Assembly: GCA_001584585.1 (NCBI GenBank)
Contig: LSYV01000002.1
Coordinates: 521,446-585,445, forward strand
From: Gonium pectorale
Taxonomy: Eukaryota > Chlorophyta > Chlorophyceae > Chlamydomonadales > Volvocaceae
Length of the DNA stretch: 64,000 bases
Reading direction: 5' to 3'
Part shown: positions 10,711 to 23,407 of the stretch, piece after piece
Numbering within the stretch: position 1 is the first letter of the stretch
Layout: every line of letters begins with the position of its first letter
Position numbers and translations under genes: made by a program
Notes under the pieces: generated by a model
Told to the model about the DNA's origin: nothing
Databases searched by the model: none
The model's input: the letters and a program-made list of their open reading frames with translations, nothing else

Positions 10711-13700
10711 ATGTTCAGCAGTGTTATAATTTGCCGCCACTACATTCTCGCGGCGTGTGCCTTAGCTAACCTTGCACTGCTAATCTCCACAAGCGTGCTA
10801 CGTCATGAGCTCAGGGCGTCATACCAATTACATAGAATTGAAGGCACCTACAACCGGCAAGTGCATGTGGCCAGCGGCGACATCGCATCCGGAGAGCTGG
10901 GTCAGCAGTCCCGCCGCATCCGTCGCGACCTGCTCGAGGCATCTTTACAACAGGAAGTGACTTCACTGATGGAATCAGCCAAATGGAGGCCGATGGTTCT
11001 CAGCGCTTGCACTGCTGGTGAGGTGGCGGACGGGAAAGGGCGGGGAACGTTCGGGCTAGTGCGGCGGGTACGTGCCCCTAGGTTACAACCGGATGCCGTA
11101 CAGACATTGCGAGCATGCCAGCGGCAAAAGGGTGTACTGGGGCTGTACCACCTGGCGATGTGGAGCGGTGAAGACCTAGCCTGTAGCGCTGGTGAGGCAC
11201 ACGCCCGCCGTCTGCCGCTCGCATACTTGCTAGCTACGAGAGTGAACTGACCTGGGATCGGCTGCAAAGCAAAACCATCTGCTCCACCTGATAGAAATGT
11301 CGCAGAATTGCGTTGACACCGGCAACAAAAACGCGAGATGAAGGTGGCAAGGATGTTGCCTTTCTTCCGCTAGTCTGTCACCTAACGAAAGGGGTTTACT
11401 GGTTGCTCATGGGTCTAGCGTCAAAGACCGAGGCGGAACATGGGCAGCAGGCGCTGCCTTGGCAAACAGACACGCTTTCAACCTTAACAACCGACCGGAA
11501 CCTAGATCTTTCCTGACCCAATAATGCAACGTTGCTGCCGTCCATGCGTCGACTACCGCTGTAGCCTTAAGCTAACCGCTGCCGTGGGCGGGCGGGCTTT
11601 CCTTGCGCTGCTGGTCGTGCCATGGCACTTGACGCACACGGGCATCTCAAATTCGGCACGCAGACATGCCTCCCTACTACGCTCCGTGCCTGTCACGGGC
11701 CCTGCCGGCCCTGGAGTATGGAGAGGAGCTCGTGTATCCCGACTTCGAGGTGCGGGCAGGAGGGCGGGCGGGCAGGGGACAGCTAGACAAAGTCCGGCTG
11801 ATAGATAGTGCCTGCGGCATCTTATGCAATGACCGAGGGGCCACCGCACCATGACAGAAGGTGCGAGGTCCGTACAAAACGTTACCGAGTCCGTTGCTAC
11901 TGCAACCTTGCTTCTGCAAAGGAGTCTGCAATCAACGCCCATCATGCTGGCCTGCGCCGAAGGCGTGCACATGGCTCGATAGTGACTCGGGCAACACTAC
12001 ACGTCTAACCCCTCATAATTGTTTTGCACCCAACTCATTGCTGGACCTCGTTGCCTGCCTGCCACTTTTGCTGCTTCGCTCGCAAACATCAGGCTGCGAT
12101 GCCTGGGTTCTTCAGCCGTGAAGCCGCGCGGGCCTGGATCGACGCCAACTATGGGCCCCAGGTCCAAGGCCAGACGGGTGGCAACCGAAGAGTCATTGTG
12201 GACGAACTAGCAGGCCGGCTCGTGTTTGCTGGGCTGCGAGGCCAGAATTTGGTGTTCAGGAACGTCAGGTGGGTTTCGAAAGGTGGGGAAGCCCACGTCA
12301 AGGGGATACAGCACTGCTGCTCCTGGTAGCGACCAACAGTAGATTCTGAAACCTGGGGCCTTCCGTGCAGGGCCGCCAACTGAACGCGCCCCAGGTTACG
12401 GTCCAGCAACTTGCTGGCTCTCATGCCTGTGCCGTTTGCATTCCCACGCAGCTCTGTCTTATGTTTTTTTAATATGCTATGGGCCCGGAGATGAATGACT
12501 AGGGTGTCTACACACGCCCTCCGCGCACCAGGTTCGTTGAGGACCAGCTGCCGGCCACCTGGGTGGGCAACTCGAGCCACTGCCTGGGCCACATGACGTC
12601 TGTGACGCAGTGGCGGGAAGGCCTGTCGGAGAGAGAGATGGAGCACGGACCCGTCAAGTCCAAAATGCTTCCGGAGCATGATGACGAGGTCCTGGTGGAG
12701 GAGGCGGCCATCTACTTGACTCCTGACAACGAAAGGTTCGGCAAGACGCGAGCGGCAGGGGTGACTGTGGTACATACGTGCCTTGCTCCGCTGACGACCG
12801 AAATCGCAGGCGAACGAAGGCAACACGGCATGCCGTAGGCTCTGATTGACGCATTCGCCTTGTACTGCTTATGCCTACTCCCTGAATGCGGGAACATCAC
12901 GGCCTGTTGGGGAGCAAGTGCAGATGTATGCTGTCAGTAATACCCGCCGCAATCGTGTGCCCCGTGCAAGTGGCCACGTGCTGCCATTGCGTTCGTGTAT
13001 GTGCAGGTACCAGCACTGGCTTGACCACACCGCCAAGCCCATTGTGCAGTCTGCGCACCTCGTAACGAACAAGACCCTGATAGTACCAGGTGACTTGCAC
13101 ATCTGATGCTGGTGCGCGTTTCCACGTTCATGTGGCGAGAGCCGATCGGTGCGATTCTCCATGCCGTGCAAAGGCATTGCGCAGAAAGGGACAGTCCAAT
13201 CACGTGAACATGCATTCTTTGCCGCATGCCTGGCACACGTTCTCGATCATGACGTAAGCCCCTGATGTCTGCAGGTCACCGATTGCCGGTCAAGGAGGCC
13301 ATCGTGCAGGCCATGTGGAGCTGGTTCCCGCACTTCAGGCAGACGCAGGTCCTGTTGCAGAAAGGCGCAAGGATCCGCGCCCGCCGGCTGATCAATGCAT
13401 GTCGCGTACCTTACGTGCACCCGTACCTCTTCCTCAGGCTTCAGGTGCGTTACGTTATCTGCACAGGGAAACCGTGGTGACCGTGTCTACCATGAAAACA
13501 ACTAAATCCTACCGTTGCTCATATGCCGCACCACAAGACGCCAGATCAGCAGGCAGAGCTAGCCCGCATGGACAAACCTGTGTTTTTCCTTCCCATGCGA
13601 CACTCGGCGTTCCATCCCTGAACTCCCTCAGGAGATGGTCCTAGGACCAGAGTCGCCCCGTGTTCCACTGTCGGAACGGAAGGTGGTGTTATGGTACAGC

Positions 13701-15333
13701 AGGTACGGTGCGCATACGCGTATCGCTCGTCAAGCAACGTTTGTGCTCGCCAAGCTCCCCGGGGAGCTTGGCGAGCACAAGCAACCATTACGGCTACCAT
13801 TAGTGCTTGATCAGCAGCCAGGAATGTGACTGCTGTTGACGGTTCATGGTTATGACAGTAGACTGCATATTGCAATGCGGAAATGTTAGCTTTTCCGTGT
13901 CCCGCCATTCTCTTTATACCACGTTTCGTCGAGCGGCTTCATCTGCCCTCTGGCACCACCCTTGGGGCCCATCTTGCTGTCCTCTCGCGCAGGAATGTCC
14001 CAGATCAGCTGCGGACAAAGACAGACAGGAAGATCATCAACGAGGAGGAAGCCAAGGCCGCCATCATCCAACTGCTGGAGGAGCGCGGCAAGGGGGAGCA
14101 CCTTGTGGTGAGTGCGGGAGCCACACCGTACATCCGTACAAGCAAAGAGCTGCACGCGCCCACGCGGCATCACGCTGGTGGCCTTGGTCCACCTGACTAT
14201 CCCAAGAAAACACAATTTCGCGTTACGCATCCCACCTCGTAGTGGGCGCGCATCTGTGACCCGGAACCCGCCGGACATGTATACGCCTGCTGCTACCAAC
14301 AATCCAACATGGCATGAAGCGTGTGCTTGCGTGTGCCTGGAATCCACCTTCACCCTGGCCTCAAGGTGTACCCTCCCAGCATGCCACCGTACGACCCGTT
14401 GGAGTACGTCCGTTGGCTAAACCGCAACGTCCTGGCAGTAATTGGACCGCACGGCGGCGGGCTGGGCAACCTCAAGTGGCTTGCAGCAGGGGCGCTGGTG
14501 CTGGAGATGATGCCCGCCAACTGGCTGAACGTGCACTTTTACGAGGAGGCGATTGGGCATGGCCTCAACTACTGGGTCGACATACTTGTGAGCATACGTA
14601 TGGGCTGGAAGCTGCCCGTAACGTAAGGTGTCGTCCAAGAGAAGAGCTCCCTTAATTCGAGGGTGTATGGCGCGCCTGAATGTTGCTCTTCTGCAGACAG
14701 GCGTATGGTATACGGCAAGACAAAGTGGAATCATTCATTCCTTAAGATGACAAGGCCACCCCTTGCACGCAGGACCCCGTTGAGACGCTTGAAGGCGGGT
14801 TTGACATGGTAGCGAACATCACAAACGCGTTGGCGCTCCTGAAGGCCGAGCTGGGCAGGGTGCGTGGCGCAATCAAGCGGGCGGGTTTGCCACGCGGGGC
14901 GTGCTTGGTACCGTCCCTGCGCGCTGCTGCTGCTGCTGCTGGGCCTCCGACAGCAGCATAGCCCGCAATCCAGTGATGTGTGTGTGGTACTGCTCCCGTA
15001 ACCAGCTCGATAGGGAGGCGTTAGTGCAGCACCCCTGGAAAAGGAGTGACAAACACGGATTACATGGTAGTTTTGCCATTCGCGTGTGGACCTGTGTGCA
15101 CGAGCTCCCTGCAATGTCCCCTTTGGCGCCTCCTGGGACAGGAGCCCAAGCGCGGCCCCATCATCCGTCACCGCTACGACTGGCCTGACGCTCTGGACGA
15201 CACGTTGGGGGCCGATGCACGGCAGGCTGCATACTTCACCTCACTGCGGGGCAAATGCTGCTTCAACCCAGCTGGCAGCACGGGTGCAGAGGGCGTACAT
15301 ATCCTGCTACCGGAAGCAGTTGTTCGAAGATAG
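10711..15333 (+). CDS. GT61-family glycosyltransferase (DUF563), type II membrane protein
   Basis: Predicted exons: 10711-11017, 11664-11749, 12093-12268, 12532-12735, 13007-13089, 13275-13444, 13934-14107, 14366-14587, 14773-14859, 15142-15333. All junctions keep phase, giving about 566 residues. The start at 10711 is followed by a signal anchor (HYILAACALANLALLISTSV), as expected for a Golgi enzyme with a lumenal catalytic domain. Family marks in order: YQHWLDHTAKPIVQSAHLV, then NKTLIVPG (exon 5); ARRLINACRVPYVHP (exon 6); AVLSRRN ... RKIINEEEA (exon 7); and the hallmark VIGPHGGGLGN ... ALVLEMMPANW (exon 8). GT61 enzymes transfer pentoses or GlcNAc to glycans; the donor and acceptor cannot be read from sequence. 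The acceptor of exon 7 (GTCGAG) is weak. The last exon is assigned only by phase and strand and could belong elsewhere. Confidence 0.78.
13741..13780. repeat. Perfect 40-bp palindrome in a GT61 intron
   Basis: Bases 13741-13760 are the exact reverse complement of 13761-13780, with no spacer. The centre is GCTCCCCGGGGAGC. It lies in the intron between 13444 and 13934. Confidence 0.95.
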
Positions 15334-16500
15334 CCGTGCCGTCCTGCTGTGCCCAAGGCTCATGGCCAACGACATGCCCGGCGTCATAGTGCGTGTCCCT
15401 TGAGTATTGCCGCCCCGCAAGACATCATGCGCAGTGTTGTTTAGGCCGGTTAACTTGCAGTCTGTAGTTGGAGGAGTTGCAGTTTGTTCATCTAAACATG
15501 GAGCTTGACACACAGCGCTGATCATGTCTGACCCGTTCAAAGTCCATAGACGGTCCGGGATTACGTATACGTTGTCATGCGGCAACTTGGAGCGAGCAAT
15601 GCATGGTATCGCATAGATTCCAGCTCCGGAAGCCCATGCCATCACAGGGCAAAGGTGCTTGGCTCGTGCGGGTTTGTGTTTAAAATAATATGCACGGAAT
15701 GGTCGCATGTCGCTTGAAGTCCATCCTCAAGGCGCTCTGCATTGTTGTAGGTGAGGCTTGTGAGTATCTTCGTACACTTTAGCACTGCAAAGAGTGTGTC
15801 CAAGTCACTTATCATTTTGTCCTTTCCTTCCTCTGTGTATGGTACGCTTTCCTTTACAGATTTTCCTGTAGCTGGCTGTTGCATTTTGGTGGATCCGTTT
15901 AGTACCGGTACAGGATCGTAGCAAGCATGAAAGGCATGATGGGCCTTCGGTAGGATCGGACCGAGTGTGCAAGGTTGACATCCTCTGGATCGCCCAGGGG
16001 TCCCCTGGGGTTGCTGTTGGTGGCTGTGCCCCCGCGTGCGTCCGCGTGCTGCCCTGTGCTGTCTGAAACGGGGGTGCTGCTCGTATATGCTCAGCGTGGG
16101 TTTCCAAAGTCTTTACAACTGCGGATATTCAGCAATAATACATTTGTTGGAGATGGCTTGGAAATCCTGAGCCAGGCTTGGGCTGACGCAGGCGTTGACC
16201 AGCGACCCGTTGGTCGCTCAACCATCAACATGCACTTGAAGATCCAGGCCTATTCACATCCCACATCCATGAGCTTGCTTATTATATATTGGTATTCCTT
16301 GGCCCTGATCGAGCAAGGCCGTTGACTTGTCGTCAACAAGGGTTGTTGTGAAACGTGGGGATACCTGTTGTTAAACCATGCAATATTTGCACTGGCAAAG
16401 AACACACATTACGTAGTATACGAGCGCCTGTAGGCGCTTGCGGCGGGCCTTGCTTCTCTGCGACTGTTTTACGTTCGAGCTGACATTGGCACAAACTACA
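15334..16500. other. Intergenic between GT61 and DUF4864-like genes
   Basis: The two flanking genes run in the same direction. This stretch holds the 3' end of one and the promoter of the other. I found no exon, RNA gene or clear repeat. Confidence 0.4.
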
Positions 16501-19354
16501 ATGAGTGCGTGTTCAACCTCATGCTCAAAATGGTCCAGCTCGTCTTTCCAGACGTGGCATCGGGGCCACACACAGTTTCTCCGCTGCTCTTCACGCGCAA
16601 ACGCACGGCGACGGCACCTCGTCGCCTTTCAGCCAGTCGATGTGCCGCATACGCAGGCACGCCGCCCCGCTGGGGTAGCGCCTCGATGGCGTGGTGGCCC
16701 TGCCGCAGCCACCCCAGCGCAAGGCGAGGGCGAGGTGGTCGATCCCACATCCTTGGAGGCGGCCGCTGCCACTATGGACACGATCTGGAAGCTTGCGTGC
16801 GAGCGGGACCTGGACGAGCTGCTGAGATTCGTTCCCGACGCCGTCCTGGATGCCGTGGCTGTCCTCCGGCCCTCTCAAGAGTAAGCCCTCATCTGGGCCG
16901 CGTGGCTCGAGTGAAGGGGTTAGGAGTCAACCTCAAGGGCTTGAAGATGTCGTACGGGTCGGCCATTAATGAAGGCCGGAAACAGCAGGGTTCACTTGCC
17001 CTCGTCAAAGGGGTGTGCCATGGTGGGACGCGGGTCGTGTCTCTCTTCTGCGCTGTCAGGACTCGCGCGGTGCCCACCTTCGCACGTATCCCTTGGCCCG
17101 GGTGGTGCCTGAGGATTGATATTCTGAGATGCAGACTGTGGCCGTGCGTTGTTCTTATGCGGGCAGCCATTCCTGCTGATGCCGTACACGAACGTGTGGA
17201 TGCCGCAGTATCCATGGAGCGCATGGAGCGCACCTTCTGACGCCCCACGTGCTGCGCCCAAACCTTTCAACCGCGTGTTGCTGCTTGCTGTGGTCCATCT
17301 TCCATCCCATAACCTCCCACAGGTCCGATTCCCCGCTCACCTTTCGAGACGTCGTCCGATACGCGTTTGCTGTGCGCGGCTTCACCTTTGACAGCTTTGC
17401 GGAGCGGCACCTGTACCACAGCCCGCCGACCCACGGGTCCATGACCCGCCTTAGCTCTATGCGCACGGCGCCCGACCGCGCGGTGTTGCGATACGCTGTG
17501 GGGGCGGAGGGCGGCGAGCAGGCGGTCCTCACATTCGGGCTGCAGTGCGACGTGAGTTAAGGGCCGTTAAGGGGTACCTGGGTGTTTTGCTGGTTAGTCC
17601 AACGCGACACGCAGATGGGATGGCCCGTTTGTATGTACCAAAGCAACGCGAGCTGGCTGTAGCGTGTCTGCCAGGATGCTAGCCCTCTTGGTATCGAGTC
17701 CGCTTGCGGCTGCTCGCATCGGCAATGAGCCGTCTGTAAGTAGGAACTGCCGCGTCGCATGGCTGCCTTGCCGTCCACTGACCGCTCCTTGTCCCTTGTT
17801 CTGCGCCTTCTGCCGGTCCTGCTGCTGGCAATTACTAAACGCGCAACAGGAGATGCTGTCCCCTCAGTGAGTTGAATACATCGTGTCACACCATGCTACT
17901 GCCCCAGGACCATGGTTACGGTTACGGTGAACAAAAGGCCATGCCTCCCTACAATCCAGCATGCAACATCTCCCTCGCAAATAGCACGTGCATAGCACAC
18001 GCAAAGAGTCCGGTCCTGAGGGCCCGGCAGCGCTGCAAGACAGCTTCTCGTTACCCCTCGCCACGAATTGCGCCTCGACTTCTTCAACTACCCCTTCCTT
18101 TCCCGCAATGGACGTCCCTGCGCCCCAGCTACCGCTCTGCGCGCGTTGAGTACGTCTGGCAGATGGCGTCGGTGACGGGGGAGGCTGCGGCGCACCCGGT
18201 GGCAGCGGAGTCGGGAGGCTTTGGCGGGGCCGAAGGCATTCTCGAGCCCGGGGAGCACGCGACGCGGCCGCATCCCTCGCTGCCGCCCGAGGCTGTCGTG
18301 GAGGCGCAGCTGGCAGCTCTCCTGTGAGCCTTGTGGGTTGGCGGTGGGGATGAACGGGACTGGTGGAGTGCATGGGAGCTTCCGATCTCGTCGGGAGCAC
18401 AGCTTGCCGACTGGAGGCGCTTCGGCGGCATTCCTGTGAGCTCAGCATGTGATGGATTGTGGTCGCGTGTGGCGTTATGGGTTCAGGGCTGTCTGGGAGT
18501 GGTGCCGCCTGCAGGAGCCGGCGCCATGTACGGCCGCCGTGCCTATTTACGAAGTGTCTTCTGCCAATGCCGTTCTTCAGCGGTACCACGGTTGAAGTTA
18601 CTATCCCGCATGCACCATGGCCCCACGCCAACCCAGGGCTGAGGACGCGGCGACGGTGTTCGCGTTCGCGTCGCCGGGAAATCAGGCCGTCACAGGGCCG
18701 CTGGAGCGCTTCTCCACACTGCTGCGGAATCCCATGTACCGCCCACTTCTACGGCATCGCCGATCCACACCGTACCGCCGTACGATGCTGACGTCAGACT
18801 CGTACAGCGAGGTGGTGCAGATTGTCAGTGACAATACAGGTGAGCCCATCCAGTGTGTACCTGAGGGCGTGCCACGACAAAGGCAATAAATGAGGTTCCT
18901 GCGCATGGGGGCATATTGGGTTATCAATGCAGGTCCGATCCCCGAATGAGAAGACTGTGCATCTGTATGTTGTCGCTTGAGGGAAAGAAGCCATTGAGCT
19001 TGACTTTCAAGGTATTGCTTGCCCTCGATTTGCAGCAGCTGCGCCTGTTTGTGCTTCTTGCCAAAACCTCCCTTTCCCACGCACCCAGCTGTGACCTTCC
19101 TATAAAGTAAAAGTCTTCAGAAGGCCTGACGTAGGCTTCACAATCCCGCGGCGTGATCAAGGCTCTACAGCTTGACCCTAATCCTGTTTCCTTGGCCATG
19201 GATCTGTGCTCTCTCTCTCTCAGGCATGCCCCAGGCCATAGAGGCGGTCTACTCGTGGGAGCTCGAGCGCCAGGGGCCGGGCGCGGGGCCGCTGGCAGGC
19301 TGTTGGCTGACCAACTCGGTCCGCCTCCTGGATGCGCGGCCGCTGGCCAGCTGA
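16501..19354 (+). CDS. DUF4864-like protein with predicted chloroplast transit peptide
   Basis: Exons 16501-16880, 17323-17551, 17850-17866, 18129-18323, 18403-18435, 18637-18839 and 19224-19354 join with consistent phases into 395 residues. The first 40 residues (MSACSTSCSKWSSSSFQTWH ...) are rich in Ser, Arg and Ala and free of acidic residues, like a plastid transit peptide. The C-terminal part matches the DUF4864 pattern: EAVVEAQLAAL, then ATVFAFASPGNQAVTGPLER, FSTLLRNPMYRPLL, and finally AVYSWELERQ ... GCWLTNSVRLL. Function in the family is unknown; plant and algal members are mostly plastid proteins. Residues before the domain (TFRDVVRYAFAVRGFTFDSF and onward) belong to no family I know. 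The 17-nt third exon and 33-nt fifth exon rest on phase and splice signals only. Confidence 0.7.
17850..17866 (+). other. Candidate 17-nt microexon of the DUF4864-like gene
   Basis: It is bounded by GCAACAG on the left and GTGAGT on the right. It links the phase-0 end at 17551 to the phase-2 start at 18129, encoding E-M-L-S-P plus two bases of the next codon. Confidence 0.5.
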
Positions 19355-20717
19355 GATCCCCGCGTGCACGGCACATCGAGCCGAGGCCACTAACGCCCGT
19401 AGCCAAGTGCTGCGGGCTGCAGGCTGTTGTGCCACTCTGAGGCGTTGATAAGCAGCGGTTCAGAAGGCGGGGCTGAGAGTTGGAAAGGCTTGGCGCTTGG
19501 GCCCCGTGCCGAGGGCGCTCGGCAATGCATGGGCGCGCGGCGGCCGGCAAGCAAGCTGGGAGGGGATCTTCTCCAGTGGCGAGCGGCTGTTGATGGCCGT
19601 GTATGGAGGCGCCCTGAGGCCACGGCAGGCGGAGGGCGAGGGTGTGGAGTGTTGGCGTCAATACTCCACCCGGTGCAGAGGGAGCTGCGGAACACGTGGC
19701 GTGAGCGGCCGAACACTGTGCGCTGGGCGATGAGGGCCCCAGTATGGGTACCAAGATGCGCATGGTTGCTCCTTCAAGACGAATCGCGTTTTGTGCAGTC
19801 CTCGGTTTATTGGAAATTTGGAATGGCCCTGGTATATGCCCAGCGATTCCCAACGTACCGTATGCTGGCGAATGCGGGTTCGGGTCTTTACAACGACCTG
19901 TAGGCCTTCCAGCTACGGCCCATGAAGGCTCCTTGGTCTGCGGAAACCACGGCGCTGTGTGCTCAGTTGTACTTTAACCGTAGTACGAATGTGCGGATGA
20001 ATGTGCGGTTGCTCATAATGAGGGAAGGACTAGCTGACAAAGGCTTCCACGCATCAACCAGCACATCTTGCCACTCGATAAACATTTCAGAATGAATGAG
20101 TTGTGTTCCAGATAGTGTGTGAGTTGTGTGCCAGGTAGATGGTGTGATGGGATCGTGTATGTATGTAGCCTGCATGTGCCTAGCCGCGGTGTAGCCCGTG
20201 CAGCGAAGCAGAATTATGGCAGACCTGAAGGGTTGACGTTGATGGTGTTGCATCATGATTGCTGGGGACCCCTTGTTGCAACCGTGCTTGATCCTCTTTG
20301 TCCATAGCGCTGAGCATGCCTTCGAGCATATCTCCTTGTCCAACGGTCTTGCGTTCTTTGTCCATAAACCGAGCGGACGCCATTGCCCCGCTTGTAAGCT
20401 AGGCGTGCTCGAGGATTTTCGGTGGATATCGCCCTGGCCGCCAAGGAGGGCAGCACGTCCGTCATGGTATGCAGCACTGACTCACTGTACGAAAGGACCA
20501 GGAAGCTCGTTGCATTGGGATCCAGCACGGCTGGCCAGTCCAAGGCCCGCGCCCCACGCGGCATCGATTTGCAGCTACATACGCCTGCCTTTAAACGTTT
20601 TCACAACACCCGTAACACCGCAATCTTGCGATTCTCACTCGCTCACTCCTTTGCTCCTCTACACTCCAGATGGGCACAGTGGTTAGTCTATACCAATCGC
20701 GCCGCTGCCACCATGCA
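19355..20717. other. Convergent intergenic region between DUF4864-like gene and PIMT
   Basis: Both flanking genes end here, so this is mainly 3' UTR. The minus strand at about 20564-20410 reads DWPAVLDPNATSFLVLSYSE and onward without a stop. It has some coding character, but no partner exons or family were recognised. Confidence 0.35.
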
Positions 20718-23247
20718 CTAGAGGGGGCGCTCCGCGTACGGCGGTAGCAACGGAGCGAGCTTCACATCGCGTATCGGGCTGACGGTGATGCCAGAGCCGT
20801 CCGTGGCCTTGTCCACCACAGTCAACATCTGGTTGACAGTGGAGAGGAGCGTTAGGAGGAGCGGCGGTCAGGCGCGGGTACGCCGAGATCAATTCAAGCA
20901 ACCAACGGCAGTCTGGACAGTCAAAATAAGATGCTTGGGCACGGCGTCCCTGGGGTTGGGTCATGACGGTGGGGTGAGCGGAGTGGAAGGTGGTAAAACA
21001 GTCAGGTACGGACTTACGAGGCCCACTACGTGTGGTTGGTTAAGGCTCGCGGAGTTCTCCCGGATACGGTATGGATTTACTCCATAGCTACTAGGCACTA
21101 CCTAGTACTAGGCATGGATGCGCCGTAGCTCCAACCCGAAATCGCTTGCATCACGAGCATACGTCCTGAATGTAACGAGCAAAGCGTGCGCTACCCGCCG
21201 GTCACCAACTGAACGCACCTGCATCCCCGCCGGCGGCCCGACGGGCAGCACCATCCTCCCGCCCGGCTTCAGCAACGCGACGAACGCCTCCGGCACCGAC
21301 CGTGCAGCCGCCCCCACGTGGATGGCGTCAAAGAGCCCGCCGGCGGCCGCCGCGGCCAAGTCATCGGCTGCCAGGAAAGCAAGGAGCCAGGGAGGCGACG
21401 ACCAACGTCAGCAGGAAAGGGAGTGTAAGTAGGAATCTGCCAGCAGGCAACGCCGTGTACGCTGTTGCATGGGCTCCAGTGAAGCGCTGACAAGTACGGG
21501 GATCGCGATGTGGAGGGACCCGGAAGATTACTGGCGATCCGCCAGTGATCTATGGGAAAGCGACGCGGGAGGGGCTTGCCGGTTGGCAGGCAAGAGTCTC
21601 TCGCAAGGATAGACATGGGGCAACACATGCTGGATCCCGGGGCACAACGCGCCACACCCGGACTGCAACCCGAGGCCTTCTCACGTTCCAGGGCGTTTCC
21701 ATGGAAGAGCTCGAAGTTGTGAAGGCGGAGAATTGACATGCGGTCGGCTTGTGCCTGCGCTTGCGCCTGCCGCTGCTGCTGCAGGTCCCGGTGCTGACCT
21801 GCCAAGCCGCCGGCGGGCGTCGTGGATCGCAGGTCACCCACTCTCGCAGCCAGGCACCGAGCCAGCGGGTATCTGAGGGCAGTCCCACAAGATCACCGTA
21901 ACAGGTAACTCGCCGAAACAGCACAGCACAAAGAGCGCTGTACAAAGTGATCCCTGTGTGCTTCATGGGGATGCTGGGATACAGTAAGCATTCAACAGGC
22001 GAATCAGGGCAGGGGAGCCTCACTCGTCGCCGCCCTGCCCCCAGCCTTTCCCATGGGGCCTCCTGCACTCGGTCGCTACCAGCCATTGCTATTTGTGGTG
22101 GTTGTGGTGGTTGTGGTGGTTGTTGCCACCTTGCTGCCACCTTGTTGCCACCTTGTTGCTGTGGCCCGCCCCAATCTTTCCTGCCCCAGCGAGCCACCTG
22201 CATGTCCGCGCCGCATCTTTGCACCTATCTACTCGAAACCTACCCACGGCCTCCACGGCTTTGACGAGTACCTGCAACTTTAACTCTGCCCACCCTTGCC
22301 CCTCAAATGCATACTACCCCACCCCAGGATGCATGTCACGCCCCGCACCAGCGTGCCTGCTCAGCCCTGCGCCACAACCTCCCCCGCAACCGCCCCACCG
22401 TGCCTGCTCCGCCAGCCGCGCCTGTCGCTCCATACCCACTACTCGACCGCCTGGCCCCACCATCAGCGACAGGCAGGCGGTGACGTAACAGGAACCTGCG
22501 ACGGTGGCAGACGCGACACTGCACATAATAGCCATGGAGTGAGTGTTCCAGGAATGAGCACCATCCTGGAATCTGGGGCCTGCTAATGGCGAACAGGTCT
22601 ACCCGAAATCGCGTCGCCAAGCACGCTATGAGAAGCCGGTATCTGGTAGTCTGCAAGCCAGCCTGGCCTGGCCATTGGGAGGACGACAGACGGAGCCCAG
22701 GCCTCACCCGCCCCCAGGTCCAGCGCCGAGGCCCCCGGCACCGCACGGGGCTCCAGCAGCTCCAAGCACGTGGCGTGCAGCGAGGGGGCGGAGATTGTCT
22801 GCCCTTGCCCAATGGGCACTTGGGTGTCCTGTATGGGTGCAGGGGCTTGGGCACTGGGTACAGGTCGCATGCGGGTCGATCTACGCGGGCAGAGGAGGCT
22901 ATGCAGGATGCGCAGGCCGCGTGCCATTTGGGTACGCGTGTCGCACTGCGTTTGCGCTGAAGCCTTTCTCGATCAAGGCCCCTGCCCCAGCCCAATCACC
23001 CCGTAATTCTTCTTACCGCGTAGCTGACGTGGATGGGTATGCCCATGTGTAGCGCTGTGAACTCGTGTCTGTCAACGACACGCATGATGCCCTCCACCCG
23101 GCCCCCCCTTTTCACGACTCCCTGTTCGACGAGCTTATCAACCAGCGCGCCTTGTGTATCATTGGAGTAATTGATTGTGCCATATGCCCGGGTCGCGCCG
23201 AGACGGGGGAGCAGTGCGCAGCATCGGTGCCCTGCAGGCCCAAGCAT
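20718..23247 (-). CDS. PIMT: Protein-L-isoaspartate O-methyltransferase
   Basis: Repairs isoaspartyl residues in damaged proteins using S-adenosylmethionine. Exons on the minus strand: 23247-23029, 22828-22708, 22495 to about 22425, about 21795-21685, 21367-21219, 20828-20718. Family marks in order: QGALVDKLVEQGVVKRGGRV (substrate lobe); DTQVPIGQGQTISAPSLHA, then TCLELLEP; SAM motif I LDLGAGSCYVTACLSLMVGP; FELFHGNALE; LFDAIHVGAAARSVPEAF, then LLKPGGRMVLPVGPPAGMQ; and the tail MLTVVDKATDG. The proposed start at 23247 precedes MLGPAGHRCCALLPRLGATR, which resembles a mitochondrial or plastid presequence; a longer in-frame start exists at 23442. Phases agree at exons 1-2, 2-3, 4-5 and 5-6; the exon 3-4 junction is unresolved and may use a GC donor. 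Motif I has Cys where GSGY is usual. It starts 160 bases from the oppositely oriented deacetylase gene. Confidence 0.85.
22086..22165. repeat. Short tandem repeats in a PIMT intron
   Basis: A run of GTGGTT units is followed by about three copies of TTGCTGCCACC/TTGTTGCCACC. Confidence 0.7.
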
Positions 23248-23407
23248 ATTAAATTCGATCACCGCATCCGACGTAGTCAACTCCGTTAACCGCTCACACA
23301 TGGGTGTTTCGGGATCCAAAACGGGCACCGGCTTGGCTGCTTGAACCTGCCTCAACGTGCTGTCTATGCATACATAGAGAGCATAGAGCATAGCAAACAT
23401 GCAAACC
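23248..23407. promoter_or_regulatory. Candidate bidirectional promoter between PIMT and HDAC
   Basis: Only 160 bases separate the proposed start codons of two divergently transcribed genes. No core element was recognised. The call is by position only and depends on both starts being right. Confidence 0.4.

Noticed and set aside
14925..14945. GCTGCTGCTGCTGCTGCTG run
   Set aside because: Ordinary trinucleotide run in an intron; no array or coding meaning.
18331..18435. In-frame reading ...LADWRRFGGIP of the small DUF4864 exon
   Set aside because: It looked family-like at first, but its splice phases fit neither neighbour; 18403-18435 read in the other frame fits both sides exactly.
21088..21112. 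CCTAGTACTAGG palindrome
   Set aside because: Twelve bases only; expected by chance in a window of this size.
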